64,000 nucleotides of DNA from Ascoidea asiatica (Eukaryota; Ascomycota; Saccharomycetes; Ascoideales; Ascoideaceae): assembly GCA_001600695.1 (NCBI GenBank), contig BCKQ01000002.1:1995340-2059339 (forward strand), in the 5' to 3' direction. The translations under genes and the position numbers were made by a program. Below the pieces are notes generated by a model, which was not told the origin of the DNA, did no database searches, and was given only the letters and a program-made list of their open reading frames with translations. Of this stretch, positions 53,362-64,000 are shown piece after piece. Each line of letters begins with the position of its first letter. The stretch's first letter is position 1.

Positions 53362-54040
53362 TTGTTTCTTATATTGGAAAAGACTTTGAAGAGGTTAAGT
53401 AATATTGAAACAAAAACTTATTACTACTCAATTGAATGCCAAAAATTTTTGATTTTTCGGCCTTTTCGTACTACAACTTTTCTGTTTAACTTTATTATCT
53501 AAGAAAAATATTCAATTGTTGGAGGGATTATATAAGTAAATTCTGACAAAAAAAGAATGAAAAAGTACTTTTCTTTTCATAAACCTAGGAACATACAAAG
53601 AATTGCAATTGAAAATTCAGCTTCTTGGCTTTTGAATGAATCTCCGATCAAGCTATACGTTTTACCTCATTTCTGCAATACTTTATAAAAACCGAAAAAT
53701 GTATTAAATCTCAATATTCACTGTGACTAAAATGTTCTTTAGATGTACAATATAAGAGCTCACTATAAATTTTTTAACACACTTTAATCACATTCTTGGT
53801 TTTGTTTTATAACTGGAATAAGAATAAAACACTTACTATGGGTTTTGGAAACTAACTGTTAGCTAGACTGGTAGGCAAAAAAAAAAAGTTCAAAAAATTT
53901 TGGTAAAATTTAAAAAAAATAGTAATTCAAAATAATTAAAGAATTTTTTCCATCCGCCTTTTAAATAAGCAAAAAAAATTATAGAATTTCTCAAACACCA
54001 CTTAAATCATTGACTTCGATTAAAGAAATAGGGAATAAAG
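53362..54040. other. Start of the unique segment between inverted repeats
   Basis: About 680 bp of AT-rich DNA with no supported gene, next to the 3' end of the unidentified minus-strand gene. Confidence 0.4.
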
Positions 54041-55416
54041 CTATGAAGGCAGGGACAAGTATATATTTTTATTACTTTTTGAGATGTTATTGTTCGAGAT
54101 ATCTTGGTTTAACAGTTCAATATCATTATAAATAACAACATCGTGATAGCCTCTAAGTATATGTAACTTCATATCAGATTTATATCTTGGATAAGCAATA
54201 TTCTTTTTAATCCATTCTATTGAGCAAACCGATGATAAATTTATGATAGAATATTGAGAAGGGAATGAAGAAATAGAAGAAGATAGGGTTGGTTCGCTAT
54301 AATGGCTTGTCCCTCGGTTGATATTTGGAAGAGTTTGGTAATGCATACCTTTTTCACCTTCCATAGGATGGAAAGTTTCTAATTTAACAATTTTACTAGT
54401 GGAATCTCTAATAACTTTCACAAAAGTTAAATCTGAAATTTTAAATGCTTTCAATAATCCTTTGCATATGTCAAATTCATCGGAGGAATCTACGTGGCTT
54501 TCATTACAATCAGGGAAAGTCAAAGGTAACATTTTATGTGAAGAATGAGTATAGTTGTAAAACTGATCGAACTTGATCTTCAAGTCGTTTTTATCAATTT
54601 TTGAGAAATGAATAAGCTCTTTATTAGTTAGATGACATAATACTTCAGGGAGGCAGCTATGAAGAACAAACCTGGCTCGAATATTAGAAGAGAATGGTCT
54701 TCCTTGTGCTTTATAAGCACCATTTCCTTTTTGTATTGAAGAGGTACTTTTTTTTTGCAAAATTGTTTTTCGGTAAAATTCCAATTATTCTTCGGTTGGC
54801 TATAATTCACAATAAACAGATTTTCCTGTGGATAATTAGCCAAAATTCTACTAGTATTATTTATTATTTTATGATGGAAACCATTCATTTGACTGATCAT
54901 TAACTGTGAAGTGCTTCTAGTGCTTGAAAAGTTTTCAGAATAATTGCTTCCAATCATATAACGTTGATATAATCTATCACCTTCACTTCCACAAAAATTC
55001 TTGGTTAAATCATCTCTCGTTTTTAGAAACAGATTGTTAGCTGAATGACATTCGGGGCTGATATTATTTAAGCAATTTTTTTTATTAGGTTGTAAGTTGT
55101 AAGGACATTTATCTAATTTCATGGAGTTATCATTATAATCACGTTTATTGTTATTGTTATTATTTGTTTTATAAAGGTTTTTTTCAAGATTTTTACTGTC
55201 TTTTAATTGGGAAGAGTTATCATAATACTGATCAGACTGATATGGAATGGTTATATTTTGTGCTGAAGACTTAGTCGAGTTTTCAATTGAAGGTAATAAA
55301 GTTGTTTTATTTTTAACATTTATAAAGTTTGAAAAAGGTAGAGTTTTTTTTGACAAATTTTCTTCTCTAGGATTTAAAATATTGTCAAGGTGCATTGCAT
55401 CTTTGGAAGATCTCAT
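54041..55416 (-). pseudogene. Unidentified gene split by a frameshift in an A9 run
   Basis: Two overlapping minus-strand frames look like one protein of about 450 residues. The first starts at ATG 55416 (MRSSKDAMHLDNILNP) and runs through an Asn-rich region. At the A9 run (54748-54756) the coding sense appears to pass to the second frame (a -1 shift), which continues with SSIQKGNGAYKAQGRPFSSN to a stop at 54041. The second part includes LPEVLCHLTNKELIHFSK. I recognise no family; in particular there is no alpha-box, HMG-box or homeodomain. It is the only gene-like feature between the inverted repeats. Confidence 0.5.
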
Positions 55417-58400
55417 ACTTGAATAGAATTTAAACTGAACTATATGAATATATCTACCGGTAAGAATAAAAAGATCAATGATTTAAAAGAAAAACTGCAA
55501 GTTAGGTGAAAGAAAAAAAATATAAATAAAATTAATTCAAATAAAGAAAAAAGTACTTCCATGAAAAGAAAGCACCTTTATTTGATTTATATCTTAAATT
55601 ATTGTAGGGAGCTTTTATGCACTCAAAACCAATTAATAAATGAAGAGGTAGACTAGATAATTGATTAATATTGAAAAAAAATAACAAAAATATTGAAACT
55701 TTTTTGAAGTAATTTCAACTCTTTTTTTTGGTAAAACGCTAATCTTTTCAAATTCAATCTTTCTTTGAAATTATTTTCAAAATATTTTTATAGCCAACCC
55801 CATAATCAATAAATGCTGAAATGCAACAAAGAAACTATATTGATTGGACTGTAGCTAAGTTCCTTGGTTTTCCATTCAAGAAAAACGCAAATTGGCAAAG
55901 CACATAGAATCAAAAGTTCAGATCAAACACAGTAAGGTTAACATACAGTTTTTGTAGGCTGGAAATTTAAACTCAAAAACAAAGTATTCCTGAATCCAGT
56001 AATCAGGCATTCTATAAGATGATGATAGGCTGTGAACGATTATTTCGTACATCTTCAAAAGTACTGGTTCCTAAATATCTATATGAAATTTGAGTCAAAA
56101 ATTATAAGTTGCTATTGTCTGGATTCACATTTAGATGTTTATATTGTACTGTATTTCAAGAATTTCCAAAAAGGGAATCTTTTTTGCAAAGTAGGTCCAA
56201 TTGCTGCTGGGAAGCTTCCGCAACCATCCGCAATTTTATAATAGATTAATCAAAAATTTCTTACAAAGACTAAAACTCAAGCCTTCAGAGAGCCTGAAAT
56301 ATATTTTTATTTTTGAGTTATTACATTGCCAGGAGTTAATTTTTAAAAGAATAATTAGAAAGTATTGGAAAAAAGGGTAGAAATTGTTTGCAAGTTGGAT
56401 GAACGATGGTTTTGGTTTGAATCGGAAATCCAGTTTAAATGTTATTTGAATGATAATCTTTCTTCTAAATTCTAAAAAAAAAAGATTATCAATTGGCCTG
56501 TATTTTTTCAAATAATAAATTCATTAATATTGAATGTTCTCAGTTATTTTTTGAAAAAAAAAATATAGCGGCCTGCTATAATGAAAAAGCTTTTAAAGTA
56601 AACAGAATATCAAAACTTATTTTTTTTTGTTTTGTTCCTTTTTCTTCAAAAGAATAGCTCAACGTGATCATTACCTTTTTTCCAAAATGCTTCAACATAT
56701 TTTGTAAAATATTAAACAGTTTATTCTAAATGCGATAGGTAAATGGTTTTTGAAACATAAAAAAGCTACCAGTATTCAACATCACTTTTGTTTATTGAAT
56801 CTGCCTATCAAATTACTTAGGGCAAATTTTTTTTTCTATAGTGACTTATGAAACAAAAAGATATTGAACGTATACGGGCAATTTCTATTTCTCAAATATT
56901 CTCCATTGAGTTTTGATATTTGTGACTACCTTTATAAAAATTAATATATAGTAATAAAGTTATAATAGTATATCAATGCATCTTGAAATCGATAACATGG
57001 TAATGTAAATTTGGAGATAACAAAAATAAACTACTTTGATTGAAATAGTTTTTTCTCTGATAATTTGAGAATCACTGGAAAATAATAATCACCTGAAGCT
57101 CAAAGCTAAGGTATATTTAATATACTGATTAACATTGAGTAACTTTGAATTCGAAGATCAATTTTTGGTACTGTGCTGCACTGCAGAGTATTAAAAAAAT
57201 AATTATGGGGTATGTTCTAAATTTTGATTATGATCATTTGAAGTGATTAATTTAGCTCAAAAATTTTCTAGTATGCTTTGTATTTTATATTTTCAGTTAC
57301 CAGTGAGTTTTTAAATAATAAAAAATTGCAATATTGACTCTGACAATAAGATTAAGAATTCTAAAAATTCATGAAGTCCAAGAAAAAGAAATCGAATTTC
57401 AAATTTTATTATAACATAGCCCTCACTTGCATTGAATGAGTTAAATATTATTTCATATTTATTTCTAATAGCTTCCAAAAATAGCCAGCAATAGAAAAAT
57501 ATTCAATGAAATATTCATTATCACCCATTAAAATAATTTAGCAGAAGATTTCTATTTGCACTTAAAGCATAAGTATAACCTGCTAAACCTCATAAACGAA
57601 AATACCAAAAAGAATAAAAATTAAACTAACTTAATTTTATTTGAATGAGACAAATTGAATAGTTAAATGAGTTTAATATCTCCTCGATATATTCATCATG
57701 TCAGAAATCATATAAGGACTTTAGCTGGTATCACTAACAAGAAATCTTAAGATCAAATTTTTTAGATAATGGTTCTGAAAGAATTATTTGAAAGAAAAAT
57801 AAAGATTGGTTAAACTTTTGGATTGAGATTTTCTGTTACAATGGTAACCCTTGTTTCAAAGAATTATCAAGGAACATTATTTATAGGACAAAAAAAATTA
57901 AAAGAAATAGAAATTGTTTTTACAATGCATTTCTTTTATTTTGGAGAAGTTTTGATCGGTACAAACTTTGTATAATTTGTCAAATTTTATATCAGTCATT
58001 TCATTATTTATTTTAAAAGTTGGAACTCTTTACCTAAAAAAAATATTTATTTATTGATTGTCCTAGCATCTTGCAGAACTTCTGGAGCAGAAATACTTAT
58101 TCAAACTGGCGGAAGTACGGCTAGGCTAAGAAGACGATTGAAAAAGACCCAAATATATGGTCTCAATGACAGGTACATTTGGTTTCTCTTTAGTGCAGAG
58201 AAATGCGGTATTTAGGATTTCATAACTAACCTAAATAATGCGGTTCCCATAAGTAACGTTAATGTTAATATTACAAAGAAAGCAGAGTCAAGAAAATGTA
58301 ATAAAATCAACTAAGAAGCATCAGAAATTTAAAAATCCTACAAAAAAGGAGTTTAATCAAAGGTTTGCAATAAAAACCAAGAGATTCAATGTATAATTTT

Positions 58401-58634
58401 TATTTTAGGGTTAAAAAAACATCCCTGAAATCTACGAATATTGTTAAGGTGTATTTTTAAAAAGAAAATATACTAAACACAGAAAATTACTTTTTGGAAA
58501 AAGAAAATACATTTTCCTTGTTCATTTTCAAATCAATCATTTAAACAGGAAACCCAGCATTATCCAGTTAACTTCTTTTTTCTCATAAATTTTTATTGTC
58601 AGAATCTGTTTTTTTTTAAAAAAGTTTTGACTTG
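55417..58634. other. Gene-poor 3.2-kb stretch between the inverted repeats
   Basis: No open frame longer than about 90 codons on either strand, and none with family features. No tRNA is seen. This is unusual in such compact DNA and may represent a decayed segment, an unrecognised non-coding RNA or a chromosomal site. Confidence 0.5.
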
Positions 58635-60527
58635 ATTTCATTACAAGTAATAGACGAACGGCAGTTATTTGAAAAAGGATAAAAAGAAATGTATTGATTT
58701 GATCATAACCTATATAAGAAAATAGTAAAAAAAAATTAATAATTAAAAGCCCAACAAGAACCTAGGCCACACCAATTGAAAAAAAAGAAAGTATAAAGAA
58801 TTAGGAATTTGAAATTTGAAATTAGAAGGAACAGTAGTAAGTCATCAGATCGTAAAAAGATCATAGAATCGTGATATTGTTAAGAAACAGAAAAAAAAAG
58901 TTTTCAATTCGACCTAATTGAATAAGTCAAAAGAAATTTGCAAAATGCAAGGACAATTAAACAGTCTCTGGAACTTGAGTTTCTCCTGAATCTCTTGGTT
59001 CAAAGTCATTGACCTCTTTGGAAGCTGGTGCTGCTGCAGCTGTTTCAGAAACTGGAAGAACTTCTTTTTTGTAAAGGAATGATAAACAACCTGGAACTAA
59101 GATAAATTGACATACATCTAAAACACCATAAAAGACAGTTTCGGAATCAGGTTCAATAACATTACCACCTTCTGAAAGACCCCAAGCAATTGGATATAAG
59201 ATCCACAATAATCCTAAGAATGAAGAAACACAAATAACTTTTCTACTAGCTTTTTGAACAGAAACTAATCTATTGCAAGAAACAAATAAAGCTAATAATA
59301 ATGCAGTTGTAGCAAATGTGAAATAACCCCATTTATAAGTAGATTCAATCAAAGAACCAATCAATAAACCAACAACAAATACTTCAACTGAAGAAACTTG
59401 AACCCATAATTGGACCAATGATTTGAAATTATAATCGGCTTTTCCGTAACCTGCAATCTCAACAGCAAATAAAATAGCAGGCCAAGCTAAGAAATAACCA
59501 ACAAATTTAGAATAAAATATTTGTCTGATACCTGGAGTCTCGGATGAATCACTAACTGTAGTATGATTAAATTCTGCTTGGATATCAGTCCAACCTAAAT
59601 TAGAAGCCATAGTGAAATAGGTATATGACATTGTAGCTGCTGCTAATAAAGGACCAACATGAGCAATTGCTTTTGTGGAGTTGTTTTTCTTATGGTTCCA
59701 GCAATAGAAGAAAGCATGGAATAAAGTAGCACAAGCAAATACTGAAAATGCTGCCCATAACCAATCTGAACCATGTTCTGTAATATGCATGTCTAATCCA
59801 GTTGGAGGATTGAGATCTAAAGCCTCATTATCACGAGAAACAATATCAGCAATCATTATAATTTATATTTATAGTTTTGTCTTATAGTTATTTAGAAATT
59901 TGATAATTTAATAATTTAGAGCTTTGATAATTTATTAAGTGATTAATAATTTAGTAGAATTGAGTTTGAAAGAAAGAAACCTGTTTGATAAAATAATCTT
60001 ATTATCTTAATATTATATATAAATAAATATCAATTACAATATCTTTTATTCAAAACAAAAGGAATCTACACTTCATTTATACCAATTTACTCACCCATCT
60101 TCTTTCATTTCAATCTTTATCCTTCTTCAATTGATTACCATACTTTTTCGTTACAAATTGTACCTTGTTTAGGATTGAACTACTACAACTTTACTGTATT
60201 ACGTCAAATACCTTGAAAATGTGACTGATAATGAATATTCAATATTCAATCTTGACTTAAAGACGAATTTCTTGAGATATTTTTTGTTACATTTCTCATT
60301 TCATTAATAATCATCATTCATGGATTCTAATGGAAAAAAAAAATATTCTTGGAAAATTGGCCTAAAATATGTTTTGTATTCTGTTCCTCTTCCACTACAT
60401 CCATAAACACTCTTACTAGTCCAGAATTAGAGTTAAGAATTCTTAACTTTTCCTGGAAATTCTAAGCAAATGTTCATGTTCTCCAAACTAATTTACTCAA
60501 TCTGAATATTATTCTCTTAAATAATTA
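58635..60527 (-). repeat. 1,893-bp repeat unit, copy 2 (inverted)
   Basis: Reverse complement of 51469-53361 with no difference seen. Its right border coincides exactly with the start of the 100-N gap. Confidence 0.93.
58957..59856 (-). CDS. Opsin-related 7TM protein, copy 2
   Basis: This encodes the same 299 residues as the gene at 52140-53039, with identical flanks. Being inverted relative to copy 1, it could be the product of a recent duplication or of gene conversion. The features (seven helices, no retinal lysine, Ala/Pro-rich tail) are those of copy 1. Confidence 0.92.
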   Translation of the reverse strand: MIADIVSRDNEALDLNPPTGLDMHITEHGSDWLWAAFSVFACATLFHAFFYCWNHKKNNSTKAIAHVGPLLAAATMSYTYFTMASNLGWTDIQAEFNHTTVSDSSETPGIRQIFYSKFVGYFLAWPAILFAVEIAGYGKADYNFKSLVQLWVQVSSVEVFVVGLLIGSLIESTYKWGYFTFATTALLLALFVSCNRLVSVQKASRKVICVSSFLGLLWILYPIAWGLSEGGNVIEPDSETVFYGVLDVCQFILVPGCLSFLYKKEVLPVSETAAAAPASKEVNDFEPRDSGETQVPETV

Positions 60528-60627
60528 NNNNNNNNNNNNNNNNNNNNNNNNNNNNNNNNNNNNNNNNNNNNNNNNNNNNNNNNNNNNNNNNNNNNNNNNN
60601 NNNNNNNNNNNNNNNNNNNNNNNNNNN
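60528..60627. other. Assembly gap (exactly 100 N)
   Basis: The conventional length for a gap of unknown size. It lies exactly between two copies of the same repeat. Confidence 0.99.
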
Positions 60628-62520
60628 ATTTCATTACAAGTAATAGACGAACGGCAGTTATTTGAAAAAGGATAAAAAGAAATGTATTGATTTGATCATA
60701 ACCTATATAAGAAAATAGTAAAAAAAAATTAATAATTAAAAGCCCAACAAGAACCTAGGCCACACCAATTGAAAAAAAAGAAAGTATAAAGAATTAGGAA
60801 TTTGAAATTTGAAATTAGAAGGAACAGTAGTAAGTCATCAGATCGTAAAAAGATCATAGAATCGTGATATTGTTAAGAAACAGAAAAAAAAAGTTTTCAA
60901 TTCGACCTAATTGAATAAGTCAAAAGAAATTTGCAAAATGCAAGGACAATTAAACAGTCTCTGGAACTTGAGTTTCTCCTGAATCTCTTGGTTCAAAGTC
61001 ATTGACCTCTTTGGAAGCTGGTGCTGCTGCAGCTGTTTCAGAAACTGGAAGAACTTCTTTTTTGTAAAGGAATGATAAACAACCTGGAACTAAGATAAAT
61101 TGACATACATCTAAAACACCATAAAAGACAGTTTCGGAATCAGGTTCAATAACATTACCACCTTCTGAAAGACCCCAAGCAATTGGATATAAGATCCACA
61201 ATAATCCTAAGAATGAAGAAACACAAATAACTTTTCTACTAGCTTTTTGAACAGAAACTAATCTATTGCAAGAAACAAATAAAGCTAATAATAATGCAGT
61301 TGTAGCAAATGTGAAATAACCCCATTTATAAGTAGATTCAATCAAAGAACCAATCAATAAACCAACAACAAATACTTCAACTGAAGAAACTTGAACCCAT
61401 AATTGGACCAATGATTTGAAATTATAATCGGCTTTTCCGTAACCTGCAATCTCAACAGCAAATAAAATAGCAGGCCAAGCTAAGAAATAACCAACAAATT
61501 TAGAATAAAATATTTGTCTGATACCTGGAGTCTCGGATGAATCACTAACTGTAGTATGATTAAATTCTGCTTGGATATCAGTCCAACCTAAATTAGAAGC
61601 CATAGTGAAATAGGTATATGACATTGTAGCTGCTGCTAATAAAGGACCAACATGAGCAATTGCTTTTGTGGAGTTGTTTTTCTTATGGTTCCAGCAATAG
61701 AAGAAAGCATGGAATAAAGTAGCACAAGCAAATACTGAAAATGCTGCCCATAACCAATCTGAACCATGTTCTGTAATATGCATGTCTAATCCAGTTGGAG
61801 GATTGAGATCTAAAGCCTCATTATCACGAGAAACAATATCAGCAATCATTATAATTTATATTTATAGTTTTGTCTTATAGTTATTTAGAAATTTGATAAT
61901 TTAATAATTTAGAGCTTTGATAATTTATTAAGTGATTAATAATTTAGTAGAATTGAGTTTGAAAGAAAGAAACCTGTTTGATAAAATAATCTTATTATCT
62001 TAATATTATATATAAATAAATATCAATTACAATATCTTTTATTCAAAACAAAAGGAATCTACACTTCATTTATACCAATTTACTCACCCATCTTCTTTCA
62101 TTTCAATCTTTATCCTTCTTCAATTGATTACCATACTTTTTCGTTACAAATTGTACCTTGTTTAGGATTGAACTACTACAACTTTACTGTATTACGTCAA
62201 ATACCTTGAAAATGTGACTGATAATGAATATTCAATATTCAATCTTGACTTAAAGACGAATTTCTTGAGATATTTTTTGTTACATTTCTCATTTCATTAA
62301 TAATCATCATTCATGGATTCTAATGGAAAAAAAAAATATTCTTGGAAAATTGGCCTAAAATATGTTTTGTATTCTGTTCCTCTTCCACTACATCCATAAA
62401 CACTCTTACTAGTCCAGAATTAGAGTTAAGAATTCTTAACTTTTCCTGGAAATTCTAAGCAAATGTTCATGTTCTCCAAACTAATTTACTCAATCTGAAT
62501 ATTATTCTCTTAAATAATTA
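60628..62520 (-). repeat. 1,893-bp repeat unit, copy 3 (inverted; possibly an artefact)
   Basis: Identical to copy 2 and in the same orientation. Its left border is the gap and its right border the unique sequence at 62521. Copies 2 and 3 may be one genomic copy placed twice. Confidence 0.9.
60950..61849 (-). CDS. Opsin-related 7TM protein, copy 3 (possibly duplicated by assembly)
   Basis: Identical in protein and flanks to copies 1 and 2. Because the unit abuts a 100-N gap whose other side is the same repeat, this gene may not exist separately in the genome. Confidence 0.6.
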   Translation of the reverse strand: MIADIVSRDNEALDLNPPTGLDMHITEHGSDWLWAAFSVFACATLFHAFFYCWNHKKNNSTKAIAHVGPLLAAATMSYTYFTMASNLGWTDIQAEFNHTTVSDSSETPGIRQIFYSKFVGYFLAWPAILFAVEIAGYGKADYNFKSLVQLWVQVSSVEVFVVGLLIGSLIESTYKWGYFTFATTALLLALFVSCNRLVSVQKASRKVICVSSFLGLLWILYPIAWGLSEGGNVIEPDSETVFYGVLDVCQFILVPGCLSFLYKKEVLPVSETAAAAPASKEVNDFEPRDSGETQVPETV

Positions 62521-62909
62521 CTCTTTTAGAGTAAATTTTTTGATAGAGGTACTTCTATCTTAATATTAATAAATGGAATGGAAAGGAACGGAAAATAAAT
62601 TTATTCCAGGTTTCCTGAACAAGAGAATTAATTTTACACCTCATGCGTGAGTATCGATCCAAGAGGCCCGAATCGATCATGTTTCAGCGGAAATCTCGGA
62701 ACCCCGAAAGCATTGTTCGGGAACATAAAATCAAATGGGTGTCGGGAACTTCCCAAAGTTTGCGTTTGTGCTTTCGGGTCTTTGTATTTCTGATCTTAAA
62801 GTTTTGTGGTTCGTGGGCAAAAAAAACTCAACCACAAAAAAAAAAGAATATTAATATTAATATTGAAAAAGATTGAATTTTGCCTGTTTCAATTGTGCTG
62901 TATAAAAAA
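62521..62909. promoter_or_regulatory. Intergenic region with GC-rich island 6
   Basis: About 62640-62820 is GC-richer than its surroundings. It contains ACCCCGAAA (about 62700), TTCGGG words and CGTGGGCAAAA (62812-62822), an 11-bp word also present, inverted, in island 2. A 77-codon frame through it has no family features. It lies upstream of the repeated opsin gene and at the 3' end of the MTP18-like gene. Confidence 0.45.
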
Positions 62910-63999
62910 TTAGCTCGCGAGTCTTTTATGTTCCACATGTTTAATCCATAGTTGATTGAAATAAAAATCAATTACTCCTTTTATGGGCTTATCAATATAT
63001 GGTAATGCAGGCACTGACAAAAATGTAAAAACTACTGGTCCAACTCTTAAAAATCTTATTCTTTTTCTTTGCACCAAACTTAATTTATCCATTCTAAAAA
63101 TTCGATTGATCCATGAAAATTTAACTGGAGAACTTTTTAATGGATTAATTTTTGTATTATTGAGTTTTAATTTTCTGAAAATATCATTCGAAAAATTCTG
63201 AAACTTAAATTTACCAAACTGATTAATTTTTTTAGCCAAAAGTTGTTTTCCCTTCGAATTTGCAAAATCACGAGATACTTTGTTTATTCTTTCAAAGTTT
63301 TTGATATTAAATATATGTTTAGAACTAAACTTCGTAGTAAAAGTAAGAAATATCAGAGGCACTATTAAACTTGCAAAACAATGAAAAATAAATCTCCCTA
63401 TAACTACCAATCTAGAATCCATTGGTGGAATCTCTGAATTTTCAACTTTGTTTTCTTTAACCCTAGATAAATAATCGGCTTCTGCTCTTTTGGCCAATAA
63501 CCGACGATAGTTTATATCTCCAATGATATAACTCCAACTTAGTAAGTTACAAAACCCAAGTATAACAGTTCTTGGATTGTTTAATAGAAAACTTTTTATA
63601 TTAATTTTTTCTTTTTTATCAATATCCTTTTTCAATTGCAACTTCAACTGCAATTTATATGTAGATGTAGATGTAGATGTAGATTTAGATTTAGATTTTG
63701 ATTTGTCTTTGTTTTTATCATTTTTTTGTTTTTCATCATCGATGTTAACATCTGTAGCTTTTTCATAAATTTCAGAAGCTTTCACTACTTTTCTTGTAGT
63801 ACTATTCATTTTTTTAACCATTTTAGAAATTTTTTTTGGAGAACTGACTATTTTATTCAAGAAGCTTATTCTTTTAGTAGAATTATTTATTATATTTGAT
63901 CCTTTAGTTACTTTGCCAAAAATATTCGCTTGCTCTTTTGAAGTTGCTTTAACGGAATTGATAATAGTTTTTTTTTCTTTTTCAACAGAGGAAACTAAT
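62910..63999 (-). CDS. MTP18/MTFP1-like mitochondrial inner-membrane protein, partial
   Basis: The frame is open to the window edge, so the start is beyond 64000; about 362 residues are visible. The conserved part starts NPRTVILGFCNLLSWSYIIG and continues with a second membrane segment (VVIGRFIFHCFASLIVPLIF). It ends with RVGPVVFTFLSVPALPYIDK followed by PIKGVIDF. This order (SY..A/D, hydrophobic segment, then a VP.LP...D.P element) fits the MTP18 family of mitochondrial fission process proteins. The long N-terminal Lys/Ser-rich region with alternating Ser-Thr and KLQLKLQL repeats could include a mitochondrial presequence upstream. The assignment is moderate. Confidence 0.6.
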   Translation of the reverse strand, partial: LVSSVEKEKKTIINSVKATSKEQANIFGKVTKGSNIINNSTKRISFLNKIVSSPKKISKMVKKMNSTTRKVVKASEIYEKATDVNIDDEKQKNDKNKDKSKSKSKSTSTSTSTYKLQLKLQLKKDIDKKEKINIKSFLLNNPRTVILGFCNLLSWSYIIGDINYRRLLAKRAEADYLSRVKENKVENSEIPPMDSRLVVIGRFIFHCFASLIVPLIFLTFTTKFSSKHIFNIKNFERINKVSRDFANSKGKQLLAKKINQFGKFKFQNFSNDIFRKLKLNNTKINPLKSSPVKFSWINRIFRMDKLSLVQRKRIRFLRVGPVVFTFLSVPALPYIDKPIKGVIDFYFNQLWIKHVEHKRLAS

Positions 64000-64000
64000 T

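Noticed and set aside
53362-58634. Mating-type (MAT) locus inside the inverted repeat
   Set aside because: The geometry recalls flip-flop MAT loci, but I see no alpha-box, HMG-box or homeodomain in any frame of the segment.
1-64000. CRISPR arrays, riboswitches or bacterial operons
   Set aside because: All genes and RNAs are eukaryotic (yeast). The repeats seen are LTRs, a large duplicated unit and low-complexity tracts, with no spaced short repeats.

Overview
The window is nuclear DNA of a very AT-rich budding yeast (Saccharomycotina). The evidence is compact and mostly intronless genes, asparagine/serine-rich low-complexity inserts in otherwise conserved proteins, yeast-type tRNA genes (two with short introns), a Ty1/copia-like and a Ty3/gypsy-like element, and clear relatives of yeast TIM22, OLE1, VPS25, OCA5, GNT1 and CWH41. 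The species cannot be named from the sequence. Runs of N and scattered single N bases, all in repeats, show this is a draft scaffold.

Layout. 1-11 kb: a partial membrane protein, TIM22, a probable RRN6 (Pol I initiation factor) and a probable OCA5 (TBC-domain protein). 11-13 kb: the OLE1 delta-9 desaturase with its fused cytochrome b5. 14.7-20 kb: a tandem pair of paralogous, unusual proteins that look like catalytically dead RNase III/dsRNA-binding proteins with an extra shared C-terminal domain; the downstream one is broken by two -1 frameshifts. 20-25 kb: tRNA-Tyr, a YJR096W-like aldo-keto reductase, tRNA-Arg(UCU) and a GIT1-like permease interrupted by one in-frame TAA. 25.3-31.4 kb: a complete but dead Ty1/copia-like element with 926-bp LTRs and a 5-bp target duplication; the LTR itself carries a degenerate reading frame. 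33-46 kb: an intracellular GH3 beta-glucosidase, an unidentified protein with ubiquitin-like ends, VPS25, a GNT1-like transferase, tRNA-Pro, glucosidase I (CWH41) and a stand-alone GST related to eEF1B-gamma. 46.7-51.2 kb: a Ty3/gypsy-like element lacking reverse transcriptase. 51.5-62.5 kb: three identical 1,893-bp units, each with an MRH1/YRO2-type opsin-related gene, arranged as an inverted repeat around a gene-poor 5.3-kb segment; the third copy looks like a scaffolding duplicate. The right edge holds a partial MTP18-like mitochondrial membrane protein.

The main candidates for something undescribed are the pseudo-RNase III pair and the reading frame inside the Ty1-like LTR. A third theme is a set of sharply bounded GC-rich intergenic islands that share short motifs (CGTGGG, CCCGAAA); both retroelements sit at or near such islands. 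Several breaks fall in homopolymer runs, so sequencing error must be excluded before any is called a pseudogene or a programmed frameshift.
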